64,000 nucleotides of DNA from Musa acuminata AAA Group. Taxonomy: Eukaryota; Streptophyta; Magnoliopsida; Zingiberales; Musaceae. Numbering within the stretch: the first letter of the stretch is position 1; the number at the start of each line of letters is the position of its first letter. Both the position numbers and the translations under genes were made by a program. Shown in pieces: positions 14,201 to 24,839 of this stretch. The notes below the pieces were generated by a model that was not told the origin of the DNA, made no database searches, and saw only the letters and a list, made by a program, of their open reading frames with translations. The DNA is taken from NCBI RefSeq assembly GCF_036884655.1, contig NC_088354.1:12716001-12780000 (forward strand), written 5' to 3'.

Positions 14201-17200
14201 TTACCGCGTCTGGTCTTTTAGTCACTTCCAGAACTCCATAATTAGTTTTTTCCCTATTTCCAATGGATATTGAAGATGTCTCTTGCGATGATTCATCCAA
14301 AGGTTTGGTTTTCTTCTCAATAAGACTCCTTTTCTCAGGAGCACTATTGGTCAAATGAATAGTCTCCCTAAAATAACTAGGTCCATTTGACTCAACGTTT
14401 TGCTTTCTTGAGCTAGCATCATTCAAGAATTCAGGAGCATCAGTAGGTTTCATGTTCTTGGAAAATCTTATACCATCCAAAGCATCATTCTTCTCAGAAG
14501 ATTCTTTGCCCACATGAACAATCTCTTTCGAAGAATTAACCCTGTCGAGCTCAAATTTTCGCTTCACTGGACTAGAATCACTTAATGCTTCTATAAAAGC
14601 ATTAGTAGATTTCTTTTGGGAACCACTATCATTAGATTCAAAGTTTTCTTTCCTTAAACTAGTACCATTTGGAGCTTCTATAGTGGTATCAATTAATCTC
14701 ATCTTCTCGGAAGGTTTATTGTCATTTAGGCCCACATTAGATTTGCTTTTACCATAGTTAAGATTATCTTCAACATGATTTGCTGAAACTAGAACATCTT
14801 CCTTATCTTCACCTAAAGGACATTGTCCTTCTAAAAGTTCGCCTGCAATGACATCATCCCTTTTTGTTGAAGTTGCAGCGGACTCGATCTTGTCATCTAA
14901 CCTGGACATGAGAGAGGAAATGGAAATATTTTCTGCTTTTCCACTGCCACCTTTTTCCTCAAACATGAAAACAGAACTTGGCTGAATATCTTTTCGATTT
15001 AAAAGATACTTTGCTGAAACACATTAAGCCATAAATCAGAAAAAAATAATGAAAAAGGAATAACTGGAAACTAACTATGAGAAAGCACACACCTTCAACA
15101 CCAGCTATTTTATCATTAATCTTCTCAGATATTGTATAGGTTTGGACATCAAATGTGCGGTAGAAGATATAGTCAGCCATCTCCAATTCTCTGTTTGATG
15201 GTTGTCGATTTCTCTCATCTTTTGATGTGCAGATCACAGAACATTTGCCAGCTATAGCTTCCTGGTTTAATTGAAGTGTTAGTCCAAAAGATTTACTTAA
15301 TGCTAGAGTGTTTTTCAGAAAAGGTATATTGGGCAATAAGAACTAAGTGCCCAAAGTACTGAAAGGAATATATCTACATTGTGGCACCAATAACAGCATG
15401 AGAAAATTATCTCATCCTTTGATGTGCAGATCACAGAACATTTGCCAGCTATAGCTTCCTGGTTTAATTTAAAGTGTTAGTCCAAAAAATTTACTTAATA
15501 CTAGAGTGTTTTTCAAGAAAAGGTATAATGGGCAATAAGATCTAAGTGCCCAAAGTACTGGAAGGAATATATCTAAGTTGTGGCACCAATAACATCATGA
15601 GAAAATACAGCATCTAGACAACAAAAATTTACAAATCTAGATGCTAATCATGAAAAAACAAAAAAATAAGCATATTTCTTCTGCTGCTTGCCTACTTGCA
15701 GCTGCATTGTTTTTTGATGCTTCTTTGGTTGCAGCAGCAGTGTAAACTTGCTTTTCAGGTCACAGCTTATTGCTTCTGTGAAGAACTAATGTCACAGAGT
15801 TTCTTCTCAATTTATATTTGATTTTTTCATCTTACCCATGAGTTTACAGTTGTCATAGTAAATTTTTCCAACTAAACCATGCCTTCATTTAGGTATGTGA
15901 CTTTTTCTTTTCTTGCAACTCAGGCAATCATGAGTTGATCAAGATTTGAGTCATGAAAACAACATTTCCAATTTTCAGGGTAAAGTGGCATACATCTGAC
16001 TCTTTCCTTACCTAGCATTGGCGGAAGCCTCAGGAGCATTCATGTGACTTACGCATTGTCAACAATTTTTGCTTGTTGAAGTTGTTAACATTGAACTATT
16101 GATCCTCCATGGAAACATGTAGTCAAACTAGTGATTAAATTGGTTGACCATCATTCATTCAATGATCGATAAACATAGACCATTAATAATAGATGAATGA
16201 CAATCAACCAATCATCAACTCGTTGAAATCCGCCGATTGACCAACCCTGCCACAGCGAGCATCAATTGATGTTCCTCAACCAATACACAACTATCAATCA
16301 TCATCAATCAATCGATATGGATCATAGACCCTTAGCATTCAGCAGACCATTATCAACCCATTAGTATCCTCACAAGCAACTCGCCTTGACTCATCAAGTT
16401 TCGAGCGATATCAACTGAATAACAACCTACCATTAGTTGCCAACTATCATTGACTATTATTGAGAACTTCCATTAACTAACCAATAATCATTAGATAGCC
16501 AAACAATTAGAAAATATCTAGATGAGTAATTTGGGTCATGCAAAGCTAACATGATATAGGCCCACAATGACCCACTACTATAAGAAATATGTCATGATGT
16601 GCTTGGGAGGTCAAACAAGTCACATAGTTCAATCCTTATCCATTGGTATGTGAGCTTGTGCCATGTCAAATTGACCTATGTACCAACCCAAGTTTTTCAT
16701 ATCCATGATTAGTGAATATTTTGTGATGTTTTAAACATAAAAAATCCTTGTTAGCACTCTCCACAATCAACATAACTTACCAAAAAGGAAACTGTGTTCC
16801 TTTGCCACAAGGCTCACAATCCCTGTTCTCATTTGTGCAATCCCTTGAAGACGATTTCTGCTTCATTGCAACAACTCTACCTCTAGTGTGATTCCAATCA
16901 TCTCAACCTCCCACACCACCAAATTTTGGAGTAGAGGACTAGATGGGACAAGACATCAATGAAGAGGTAGGAGAGGAGGCGGCAAGGGAGGTGAGATGCA
17001 GAGAGGGACAATCTAGGCTGAATGGGGAGGAAGATCAAGTAGAGCCAACCACGTGTTGGTGTTAGACAAACTCAATATAAGAGACATGCTAATTCAACTT
17101 ATGGGCAATGAGGCCTAAGCCCAGGGACAAGTTAGGGCAGGTTATGAGATTGGGCACAACATAACACTTTGGGCGGCTTGATCTAGACATTAGCAAACTT

Positions 17201-17855
17201 GTAATCAACAAATTAACAATTCATTTATCCACCAATAACAGCCCATAAATCAAATAACTATTATAGAAAAAATAAACATGACATTAAAATATAAGCTCTT
17301 GTTGATCATTTTCATAGTAAACCAAACAACACATCTGGCAAATCCATTTTAAAAGCATCACTTCTATAAAGTTACCTATTGACTTCAACCACCTACAAGC
17401 AACCAAAAACCCCTTCATCATATGAAATTGACACTAAACAAATGACAAGCACATGAAGCTAAACTAGTTAAAAGAATAAAAAGATAGTGTTAAATAGAAC
17501 TTACCAATGGATTGATGTTGAAAAGACCAACACCTTCTCCTGTAGCTAAAAAAATCTCCTTCTCCAACAGAGTATGATCTCCCAAATAGTTTTGGAGTTC
17601 ATTTGGGCGAAAAAACCATAGAATTTTTAATTTCTTTTTGTGATCTGGTTGCTCCCATATCTTCACTATCTTTCCGATATAAGGCTCCAATGCATCCGTC
17701 TCATGGAGGTATACACAATCAAACAATGAGTAGTTGACATCGTCAATCATGAATGACTCATAGAATTGAATATTTCTTTTAGCACCACCAATTCCTCTTT
17801 TTTTGCCCCAACAAAATCTAATGGCATGGTTAGATGGGTCATCAGACTGAGCCAT
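2226..17855 (-). CDS. ASI1: ASI1/IBM2-like BAH and RRM domain protein (3' end outside window)
   Basis: Chromatin and RNA-binding protein; in Arabidopsis ASI1 (IBM2/SG1) is needed for full-length transcripts of genes with heterochromatic introns. Seven exons join in phase on GT-AG sites: 17505-17855, 15093-15261, 14205-15013, 5693-5719, 4056-4148, 2433-2511 and 2226-2316. The start is the ATG at 17855, followed by the typical N-terminus with WGKKRGIGG near residue 16. Exons 1-2 encode a BAH domain (about residues 42-165; YIGKIVKIWE, ADYIFYRTFDV). Exon 3 is a low-complexity, charged linker. Exon 4 is a 27-nt microexon (DRSKWFKGL). Exons 5-7 encode an RRM (GTLVFIENLDP as RNP2, GQAYVIFK as RNP1). 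About 539 residues are encoded here. Exon 7 ends in phase 2 at NGR, so at least one exon must follow; I found none in 1-2225, so it probably lies off the left edge. Introns 3 (8.5 kb), 4 and 7 are full of repeats. Confidence 0.87.
4611..5190. repeat. Interspersed repeat with GTACC-rich ends and pyrimidine core
   Basis: The ends carry ACCAGTACGTGGACCGCC-type and GGTACATACCAGTCCGG-type motifs, also present at 13.0-13.9 kb. The core at about 4858-5085 is a CTT/CTC polypyrimidine run. The overlapping 191-residue reading frame is almost all Ser/Phe/Leu from this run and is not a gene. Lies in ASI1 intron 4. Confidence 0.5.
5693..5719 (-). other. ASI1: 27-nt microexon of ASI1
   Basis: Read on the minus strand, a pyrimidine-rich stretch ending in TTTTTCAG precedes nine codons for DRSKWFKGL, followed by a GTGAGT donor. 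Exon 3 ends and exon 5 begins in phase 0, so the 27 nt fit without a shift. The peptide bridges KRPDA and PWEERM, as I remember from plant relatives. Without it the protein would lack the WFK motif just before the RRM. Confidence 0.82.
5720..8037. other. ASI1 intron 3, repeat-poor part
   Basis: AT-rich intron sequence between the microexon and element E3. Apart from the 106-bp tandem repeat at about 6.1 kb I see no exon, transposon end or RNA gene. Confidence 0.6.
6085..6296 (+). repeat. Tandem repeat, 106-bp period, two copies
   Basis: The sequence starting TTGAGGTGCAAAGG at 6096 recurs at 6202 with scattered changes (CTATTGGGCCTA and GTGGATGGCC are conserved). It lies in ASI1 intron 3. No function seen. 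Confidence 0.8.
8046..8738 (+). mobile_element. hAT-like non-autonomous element E3
   Basis: 693 bp with matching inverted ends (CAATGATTTAAAAAGC on the left; TTTTTAAATCATTG on the right). It is flanked by gtccaaac (8038-8045) and gtctaaac (8739-8746), an 8-bp duplication with one change. The interior is a purine-rich AGC/ACG triplet stretch that produces long but meaningless reading frames rich in Leu, Ser and Cys. It lies in ASI1 intron 3. Confidence 0.78.
9130..10800 (+). repeat. Tandem duplication of a low-complexity block, one copy split by E4
   Basis: Copy 1 is 9130-9281 plus 10216-10420, interrupted by element E4. Copy 2 is 10434-10800, uninterrupted. Shared text includes caacatgcaacagtacctcc, tcaattgggtgatacaac and cgacgtcaccacgtacctg. 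The order shows that E4 inserted after the duplication. No gene recognised. Confidence 0.8.
9282..10215 (+). mobile_element. hAT-like non-autonomous element E4 (empty site present nearby)
   Basis: 934 bp beginning CAATGATTTAAAAAGCG and ending GAAATCGCTG. The flanking octamers tcaccttt and ccacttct are diverged. The uninterrupted duplicate of the flanks at 10434-10790 has a single ccacctct at the same point, which supports insertion with an 8-bp duplication. The interior holds a CG-dense triplet tract (9610-9950). Confidence 0.75.
10923..12041 (+). mobile_element. hAT-like element E5 with perfect 8-bp target duplication
   Basis: 1,119 bp bounded on both sides by the identical octamer ttgttagc (10915-10922 and 12042-12049). 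The subterminal regions carry the family motifs (CACCCGAGGCACTTGG on the left; CGCCTAGCCTAGC-type on the right). The ends have drifted from the consensus. The interior is a purine-rich run (GGAGGA/GAAGGG). No coding capacity was recognised. Confidence 0.72.
12140..12660 (+). mobile_element. Partial copy of hAT-like element E5 (E6)
   Basis: Resembles the right half of E5 (about 11570-12041), including the accgacgatgaacccac and tgaattgggtt stretches and the right end, but lacks a left terminus. It is followed at 12662 by ttgttagcccctaccc, the same flank that follows E5. This suggests duplication of a segment of about 620 bp rather than a separate insertion. Confidence 0.6.
13030..13915. repeat. 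Interspersed repeat, same family as 4.6-5.2 kb
   Basis: The left part contains GGGACCAGTACGTGGACCGC, and the right part contains CGATACGTACCATATCGACC and ACCGGTACTGACCG, partly inverted relative to the left. The interior is unrelated low-complexity sequence. No terminal structure precise enough to assign a superfamily. Lies in ASI1 intron 3. Confidence 0.45.
15213..15606. repeat. About 198-bp tandem duplication covering the ASI1 exon 2 acceptor
   Basis: Two adjacent, highly similar copies (about 15213-15409 and 15410-15606). The inner copy holds the functional 3' splice site and the first part of exon 2. The outer copy, inside intron 1, repeats the acceptor (AAACCAG then GAAGCTATAGC) and about 45 nt of exon sequence, and then diverges without a donor. 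It is therefore a decoy acceptor upstream of the real one. Confidence 0.85.
15607..17504. other. ASI1 intron 1, no other feature seen
   Basis: AT-rich intron. Around 16080-16520 it is rich in ATCAATCAAT/CATTGACT-like short repeats without a regular period. No coding exon recognised. Confidence 0.6.
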
Positions 17856-18613
17856 TGCTTGTTACGAGCCGAAGTTTCCTAGATCAAATTTGGTGTCCCT
17901 AGGTGCCCAAATAAATAATGAAATAAAATGTCAATTACTCAAATAAATTACAGAGTACAAAGAAAATTCTTATTTTGGAAGTTAGAATAATGCATAAAGA
18001 CCAAAATGAAATCACAAGATTGATGTAAGTTTGAGATCGCGAGGATGTTATACAAATGACGCACAAATCAAAATCAAAAGGATCTTGATGAAAAACTAGA
18101 AGAAAATAAAATAACAACAAGGATATAATTTTTTTGAAAAAAAATGATATATTTTCTTCATACCCCTATTCGTTGAATTTATCAATAATGTACAAGATCT
18201 TGCAACATCCTATTAGGCATTAATATACTAATGTAAAAATGCGTACAAAGAAAAAGAAACCTATGCCTATTTAATTGCAACCAAGAACAAAAAAAAAATC
18301 ATACTAACCAAACAATCAATTTAATGGCATAAATAGCTCGAAGTCAGCATGCAGTGGTAAACAGCAGAGGCGGGGCAATAGCAAGACCGATGTGAACTCA
18401 AATTGGGTCATTCATACAAAATAGCTTTCCAATTTATATTATACAAGAGAGTTAAGTTATTCACAAAGAGAAGATCCAAATGACAAATATCTAGTTATCT
18501 ACAAAGTTAGCCACACATTTCAAGTATAAGGAAACCCAATATATATTATATATTAGTAATCAATTCCTTTCCATAAAGTAGGCATATCATTTGCCATTGT
18601 CCACTTGTATAAG
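17856..18613. other. Upstream of ASI1, no gene seen
   Basis: AT-rich sequence between the ASI1 start codon and the E7 repeat. It could be 5' UTR intron or promoter. No further element could be assigned. Confidence 0.5.
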
Positions 18614-18889
18614 CAGTGTTGTCAAAGGCACTAGGCTTCAAAAAGCGCCAAGGTTCCAAAATGCCTGAGGACCCTGGGTGCTCGCTCGGGGGAAACAAGA
18701 AGCTAGGGGGTCTGTGGGTCGACGGGAGGGGGACGATGGTGTCGGGGGAAGGAGGAGGAGCTGAGGCGAAGGGGAGAAGGAGGAGGAGGGAGGAGAAGGG
18801 AGGGGGAGGTTGGTGTCGGGGGAAGGGGGAAGGGGGGAAGAGGGAGGGATCGGGAAAAAAAGAGGGGGGTGGAGAAGAGGGAGGAGGAG

Positions 18890-18950
<61 letters not shown>

Positions 18951-19080
18951 CCGAGGAAGTGCTATACGCCGTCGCCGCAGCGACAAGAAGCTCACCGGAG
19001 GAAGACAGCCGTCGTTCTCCGATGGAGAGGAAGACAGCCGCCGTTCGCCGAGGAAATTAGGGCACGGATGGCCCGGAGCG

Positions 19081-19112
<32 letters not shown>

Positions 19113-19200
19113 CTGCTCACAACCGGTTCAATCGAACCAAAGATTCGAACTGCCTCGCCAGCCCGGCCCACTTATCGGGCGCTCGGGTCTCGCCTCATCC
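18614..19200 (+). mobile_element. Degenerate hAT-like family copy (E7) with GA microsatellites
   Basis: The left side (CACTAGGCTTCAAAAAGCG) and the right side (CGGGCGCTCGGGTCTCGCC) match the subterminal motifs of E2-E5. Between them are G-rich triplets and two (GA)n tracts (about 18893-18947 and 19080-19107). Clean termini and a target duplication were not found. The reading frames here are repeat artefacts. Confidence 0.55.
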
Positions 19201-19668
19201 CGCAAGTCAGGACGAGACCACTATATTCTCGTTTCGAGGACCGGCCCGACTCGCCGATCCAACTAAAACGCAACTTTCGCATTGTCATGAACTCTCGGAA
19301 CAGCCAACCTTTTGGTGGTCGATCACCGCCTTTCGAAGTGCTGCAATCTGCACTTGGGAATTTACTCTCTCTTCTACCATTAAATGGCCGAGAACTAAAA
19401 ATAAACTCCAACTTTAATTAGAACAGGAAACAACCACCGCCATCCTCTTGTATGGGGAAACATCCAATCACTTCCTCACTGCCTCCTTACCCAATACAAA
19501 TCAAAGAGACACTTGAAAGCCATCGACGATCAAAACCACTGGGTCGAGGATGGTCCCAAAACCCAGAATCGTCCGCCAACATCTTGACAGAATAGGAAGG
19601 AGACAGAGGAGGATAACAAAAAAGGAGACCGAGGGGAGAAAAGAAGTACAAAGGCGAAGCAATACCGG

Positions 19669-19745
19669 AGTGCGCCGCGCGGGCGATAGTTGGCTCTCTG
19701 GAATTCGCCGGTGGCAGCGAGGTCTTCTTCGCTAGGGTTCCCCCT
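19669..19745 (-). promoter_or_regulatory. Possible 5' UTR exon of ASI1
   Basis: On the minus strand this GC-rich stretch starts with an AACCCTAG-type leader and ends at a plausible donor (CTCCG followed by GTATTGC). The ASI1 start codon is preceded by an acceptor-like ATCTAG at about 17887. A 5' UTR intron of about 1.8 kb between them would contain the hAT-like copy at 18.6-19.2 kb. Inference only. Confidence 0.3.
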
Positions 19746-19845
19746 TCGATCGGTAAAAACAATGGCTTCTTATCGCGGGCCTTAAAAACCAGCCTGCTTA
19801 AGCAGCCACCATGTGTTCGACTCGAGTCCACCCGAACCAAGCTTT

Positions 19846-20519
19846 AACCCGATTCATCTCCAAGCCGGCTCGCCAAGATTCATCCGGATCCTACGGTCCC
19901 TTCTGCATCGTTAATATTTGGGGATTAATATCATAATACCATTCAGGTATTTTAGGTAATTTTCTCAAAACTAAGATACGATTCCTAATTTCTGAATTGT
20001 TAATGCTGGAATCTACAAATATATTGTTACCATAATGTCAAATACACACACATATCACCTGCAGACATGGGTTAATGCAGATTCATTTATTTAACAGGGA
20101 TTAGGTGAACAACGACGAGACAGAACTGCATGATGTGAGGTGCACAATGAAACACGTCCAGGGTATAGAATTATGAGATGTTATCCATTTAAATACCTTG
20201 TACAGAGTTTACGTGATTTTGCCAGCGAGAAGTGTTGGGATCGTGAGGAATCTAGATTTTTTTTTGTTAAAAATATATTTAATTGTTTATATGTCGTACA
20301 CATCTATACATTTTGATTTGGAGAAGAATGTGAGGAGAGGTATTGAGTTATCGAGTTTCTTTGATTCATAAAGGGTGATTTTTTTCCTTTGAAGTATATA
20401 AGTTGAATTTTATACGAGACGATTATAATTTGATCAACTATGATAAAGAATTTAGTTCCATTGCATACAAGTTTAATGATAAGTTTGATCTTTTATAATG
20501 GACGATCGATTTGATAAAA
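19846..20519. other. Spacer, no gene seen
   Basis: AT-rich sequence left of the copia remnant. No domain-bearing frame, RNA gene or transposon end recognised. Confidence 0.5.
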
Positions 20520-22540
20520 ATGAAATAGAAATAAAAAGATTATATTAACTGAAACAATACATAATATTTTTATATTTATACATATTTAAAAGGGAGAATT
20601 TTCAAGAGGATTTTTCTTAACAGCTTTATGATATTTTATCATGTAGTTGAAGAGATATTGGCTGTTATTGAGGTTGTTATCACGGGAGATCTTGATTGTT
20701 ATCATGCCCCCGCAAGACGATATTATGTTAAAGACGTAATTGATATATGAGAACTTAGTTTTCACACAAAGTGAAAGTCGTTGGTGGCGATGTGTTTCAT
20801 CCGAGAGTGAAATACACAGTATTCAGCTTCAATTGTAGGGGGGAGTGTTTACGAAAAAGAGGTCAATAGTCCCGTGAAGATATCATAATATTCGTTTGAT
20901 TGTAGACCAATGCACAGTAGATGGTCAATGCATGAATTGAGATAATTTATTGACCGCAAATGATATATCTGGTATTGAGTTGGGTCTGTAGCAGAGCTTC
21001 CATCACACCATTAAACAAATGTGTTGTAACTACTTTTGTATCTTGTATGTTCGTTTTAGATAATAGATATTGAATATCATTTCGTTGTGATAGGAAGAGC
21101 CGGAAGATGTGTATGTTGCTTCCACTCCCAAAAAATAGCTCAAGGTTCCTAGATCTTTAAGGGAGAATCGATCTACTAAATGCTTGAGGAATGCCTTGAT
21201 TTTCATAGGATTATTGCCTGTGACAATAATATCAGACTTAGAGTTGATGAAGCCAATTGATGCCAAAAACGAACCAATTTCGGTGACCAAGCTCTTGGAG
21301 CCTAACGAAATCCATAAATAGTTTTTTGTAGTTTATAAGCATGCTTTGGATATTGAGGGTGGATGAAGCCAGGAGGCTGTTGCATAAAGACATCGTCAGT
21401 TAAGGTCCCCTGTAGAAAGGTATTATTAACATCGAGTTGACAAATGTCAGCATTTTGAGATGGTCAAACTCAGAATAAGTCGGATTGTTGTGGGTTTAAT
21501 AACAGGGTTGAATGTCTCTGTGAAGTCAACACCAAGTCGTTGATGAAACCCTTTGGCCACTAGACGCATTTTATATCTGGCTACGGATCTATCTAGGTTC
21601 CACTTAATTCGAAAGACCCACTTACACCCGATGATGTTTTGTGTGGGATGAGAGGGTACAAGGGTCCATGTAGAATTATGGAGGATTGCATCGTATTCTT
21701 CACACATGGCTTTATGCCAGTATGGAGAATAAGAGAGTGGATCATGAGGAGAAGAGACTCGGTTGACGGGATTGATGGTATACTCCAGTGATGTATATGT
21801 GATGGAGTAGGTCGCAAAGCAGGAGACTCAGAGTTATGAAACGAAAAGATAATCTCTATAAAAATAACATGACGAGACGTAAAGACTTTTTGAGATTGAG
21901 ATTCATAGCATCGAAAAACATTATGGTCAAGGGAGTATCCAATGAAAACACAAGGTTTAGATTTTGATGTTAACTTATGTGAGGTATAGGGACGGAGTTA
22001 TGGATAACATAAACATCAAAACAGTTTGAGTTTTTTAAGGTTTAGGGATTTATAAAATAATTTTTTAAATGGTGACTCAGCAACTTGAAATGCTGTAGTC
22101 CAAAAAGTTGGTGGCAAATGGTGACAAATGGGTTGTGGGTTGTTGATCAATATTGACAATGATCAATATTGTGTAAAGCTACAGATCTCTGTGCAGCAGT
22201 GCTGTATTCTCTGTGCAGCAGTGCTGCAGTCTCTGTACAGTAGTTCTATAGTAGTTGTAAGGCTGTGTCGGCTCTGCTTCTACAGGAAAAGACAGAGGAT
22301 GGGCGGCAATAAAGAATCCCTTGTTCAACTTCGAAAGAGGGATAGAAATAAAATAGAAAGAAAAAAATTGTATTGATTAAAATAATACACAATACTTAAT
22401 TGTATTGATTAAAATAATACACAATACTTCATATTTATACATGTTTAAAAGAGAGAATTTTCCTCAGAAGGATTTTCCTTAACAGCTTTATGATATCTTA
22501 TCATGTAGTCGTAGAGATCTTGACTGCGAAGTTAGGGAGA
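20520..22540 (-). mobile_element. Decayed Ty1/copia remnant with short LTR-like direct repeats
   Basis: Two similar direct repeats (about 20520-20706 and 22330-22535) share TTAACAGCTTTATGATAT and ATCATGTAGT and look like LTR remnants. The 3' one is preceded on the minus strand by a purine tract (TTGCGGGGGCA). Between them is only the distal part of a copia polyprotein. The gag, protease and most of the integrase are gone, so the element cannot be autonomous. Confidence 0.7.
20770..22050 (-). pseudogene. Copia pol fragment: integrase C-terminus, reverse transcriptase, partial RNase H
   Basis: Conceptual minus-strand fragments read in family order: LRPYTSHKL and KPCVFIGYSLDH (integrase C-terminal region), IIGCKWVFRIKW and RYKMRLVAKGFHQ (start of the reverse transcriptase), FSLKDLGTLSYFLG (later reverse transcriptase), PDISFAVNKLSQF, then an EAEY remnant of the RNase H. 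Frames change between blocks, stops occur, and the segment with the YVDD active site is missing or unrecognisable. A dead gene fragment. Confidence 0.78.
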
Positions 22541-23771
22541 TCAATTTTCGAGTTACGAAGATAGAAATTATTGAACCATTAAATCATATATTATTTTTTT
22601 AATTTATATTTAATCATTGATCCTTATATTTTTGTTTTCCCTTCTTACCCCGATAAATTGATATTATGGTTAAAAACACATAAAGGTGATCAAATATTTA
22701 ATAAAAATATTGATGATTATTTTTTCATGTTTTACAATAGATAAGTTTGAAAAAAATAATTTCGCCGAATGACAAAATAAATTTAATCATAATAAGATGA
22801 ATAATAAGGATAAAAATAGTTAAGGAATGCGCAAATAGACATAAGATGATGAATAATTAGGATTGGAAAGACCTGGATGTAAAGTGTACTTTCAATGCAC
22901 AAGTGAAGAAAATACTAACAAAAGTAAGATTATTGGGATTGATTTTTTTTTTAATTCTTATGGACAAAAAATTTAAAGAGGGTGGAAAAAAAAAGGAGGA
23001 ATTGTTCAAAGTTAATGTAAAAAAAGTATATGAAGGAGAGAAAAAGATAATGTTAAATTAATTTAGATTTTATATTAGAAAGTGTATGAGATTTATGTTT
23101 AAGTTAGGTTAACTCAATCGAATATTGGAAAGATCTTTATTGGATTCGAATATTTTTTTCGGTTCGAATAATCATGATCGACGTTAACATCACATGAGAG
23201 AAAAGATAAAATGAAAATTTTAAGATTTATATAAAAATATATTTTACATAGTTCTTTTTTAACTTTATTTTAAATTATTAATCCCTGAGTTTCTATTTTG
23301 ATAATAAGGTATTCTTCCCCGAACAACAAAAAGTACTCCTGTGTTGTCGACTCGAGAATCCCGTGGTCGTTTGGTACGGGAGCAGAAGTCTCATGGGCGG
23401 CGCGTGGGGCCCGCTATTTGGCGCTACCGAGAGCAGGCCAAGCCAAACAAACATCGGACATACGGCGACTGTATATAAATATTGCAAAAGTTGGTGCGCA
23501 AAGTGGGTATCGAATGCAGAGTTCACTTAGGAAATGAAATATTGTATTAACCCTTCCCGACTCATACCCACGCCGTAACATCGGATGCTGCTCGGGGCCG
23601 GACAGCGGACACGCTCGTGAAAATCCCCATTGGAAGTTGCGGCGGGGCCCACTGTTGGTCTTCCCATCGTGGGACCCACCAGATAACTCCAGCACCTGAA
23701 ATGATACCCACTGCGCCATAAATACGTGTATATATTCTCTCTCTCCGGTATCTCTCCAACACACTCTTTCC
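22541..23771. other. Spacer and promoter region of the A20/AN1 gene
   Basis: AT-rich to about 23300, then GC-rich up to the TATA box at 23773. No coding frame resembling a known family. The antisense frames at 23.4-23.9 kb lack any domain. Confidence 0.5.
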
Positions 23772-23780
23772 CTATATAAC
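23772..23780 (+). promoter_or_regulatory. Likely TATA box of the A20/AN1 gene
   Basis: CTATATAAC about 400 bp upstream of the start codon. It precedes a CT-rich leader. A 5' UTR intron ending at TTTAATTGCGCAG (24142) would explain the distance; its donor may be the GCGGTATTG at about 23935. Confidence 0.5.
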
Positions 23781-24183
23781 CAGTCCAGCCTGGAGAACCT
23801 CCTCTTTCCATTCCATTCCATTCCAAACCCCATAGCCACACACCTCCCACCCTCCCTCTCTCTCTTATAAACCTCATCAAAATTGGGGTTTTTTGGTCTC
23901 CTTGTCTTGCAGTTCTAACCAGCGATTCAATTGCGGTATTGTCCTCCTCCTAAAGATGTCACTTTTATGGTTATGGAAATTGTTGAGACGATTAAAGATG
24001 ATGTTCGTTGATGGGATCTGATCTCGGTTTTTTGTGGGTTTGGTTTCTTGAACGGGAAGCAATGGATTTTATGGATTCGTGACGCTAAAGATTTGCTTTT
24101 TTGTTATCATTATTGTTAATGCACATCTTTTAATTGCGCAGTTTGTGAGATCGATCGGGGAGGGAAGAGGAGGAGGGAGGAGA

Positions 24184-24699
24184 ATGGCGGAAGAGCAGCG
24201 ATGCCAAGAGGGGCACCGCCCGTGCGCGAACAACTGCGGTTTCTTCGGGAGCCCCGCGACGCTCAACCTCTGCTCCAAATGCTACCGCGACCACCGCCTC
24301 AAGGAGGAGGAAAAGCAGCAGCCGCAGCAAGCGGCGTCGTCGTCGTCGTCGTCCGCGACCGCAGCCGAGGTGGTCGTCGAGGAATCCCTCTGCGCCTCCT
24401 CCTCCTCCTCGCCGGCCTCCTTTGTGGGTGCTGAGGCGGGGGAACCTTCGGTCCTGGTCGCCTCGGCGACGGCCGCCGCGGCGACGGAGACGGAGAAAAA
24501 GGGGCCGAACCGGTGCGCGAAGTGCCGGAAGAGGGTGGGGCTGACGGCGGGGTTCCGGTGCCGGTGCGGCGCCACCTACTGCGGGACCCACCGGCACGCG
24601 GAGCAGCACGGCTGCACCTTCGACTTCAAGGCGGCCGGCCGCGCTGCCATCGCCCGCGCCAACCCCGTCGTCAGGGCCGTCAAGCTCCACAAGATCTGA
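24184..24699 (+). CDS. SAP: A20/AN1 zinc-finger stress-associated protein
   Basis: 171 residues, one exon. The N-terminal A20 finger has Cys14, Cys18, Cys30 and Cys33 (with CGFFGS and LCSKCY). The C-terminal AN1 finger has Cys111, Cys114, Cys126, Cys128, Cys133, His136, His142 and Cys144, and the protein ends in VVRAVKLHKI, as plant SAPs do. The middle is a low-complexity Ser/Ala/Glu linker. The ATG at 24184 is chosen because MAEEQRCQEG directly precedes the A20 finger; the upstream in-frame ATG at 24079 would add a hydrophobic stretch lying in a probable 5' UTR intron. Relatives such as rice OsSAP8 are induced by abiotic stress and can bind ubiquitin. The coding region is strongly GC-rich; reading frames on the opposite strand are by-products of that. 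Confidence 0.95.
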   Translation: MAEEQRCQEGHRPCANNCGFFGSPATLNLCSKCYRDHRLKEEEKQQPQQAASSSSSSATAAEVVVEESLCASSSSSPASFVGAEAGEPSVLVASATAAAATETEKKGPNRCAKCRKRVGLTAGFRCRCGATYCGTHRHAEQHGCTFDFKAAGRAAIARANPVVRAVKLHKI

Positions 24700-24839
24700 A
24701 GGATCTCCGCCCTCCGCTTCCGATCTCGTCTCCGGAGGGCGCGCCCCCGCTCCATTCGCTTTGCTTTCTCCATCATCATTATTATCTTTTTCTTTTAACT
24801 GCCGGTGGTAAAAAAATTAAGTGTGGAAAATATAAATAA

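Noticed and set aside
18546..19421. Several frames of 150-216 residues
   Set aside because: Driven by (GA)n and GGA repeats in the E7 copy; poly-Arg/Glu or poly-Ser/Leu.
24130..24690. 186-residue minus-strand frame opposite the A20/AN1 gene
   Set aside because: GC-rich antisense shadow; no domain, while the plus strand has two complete zinc fingers.
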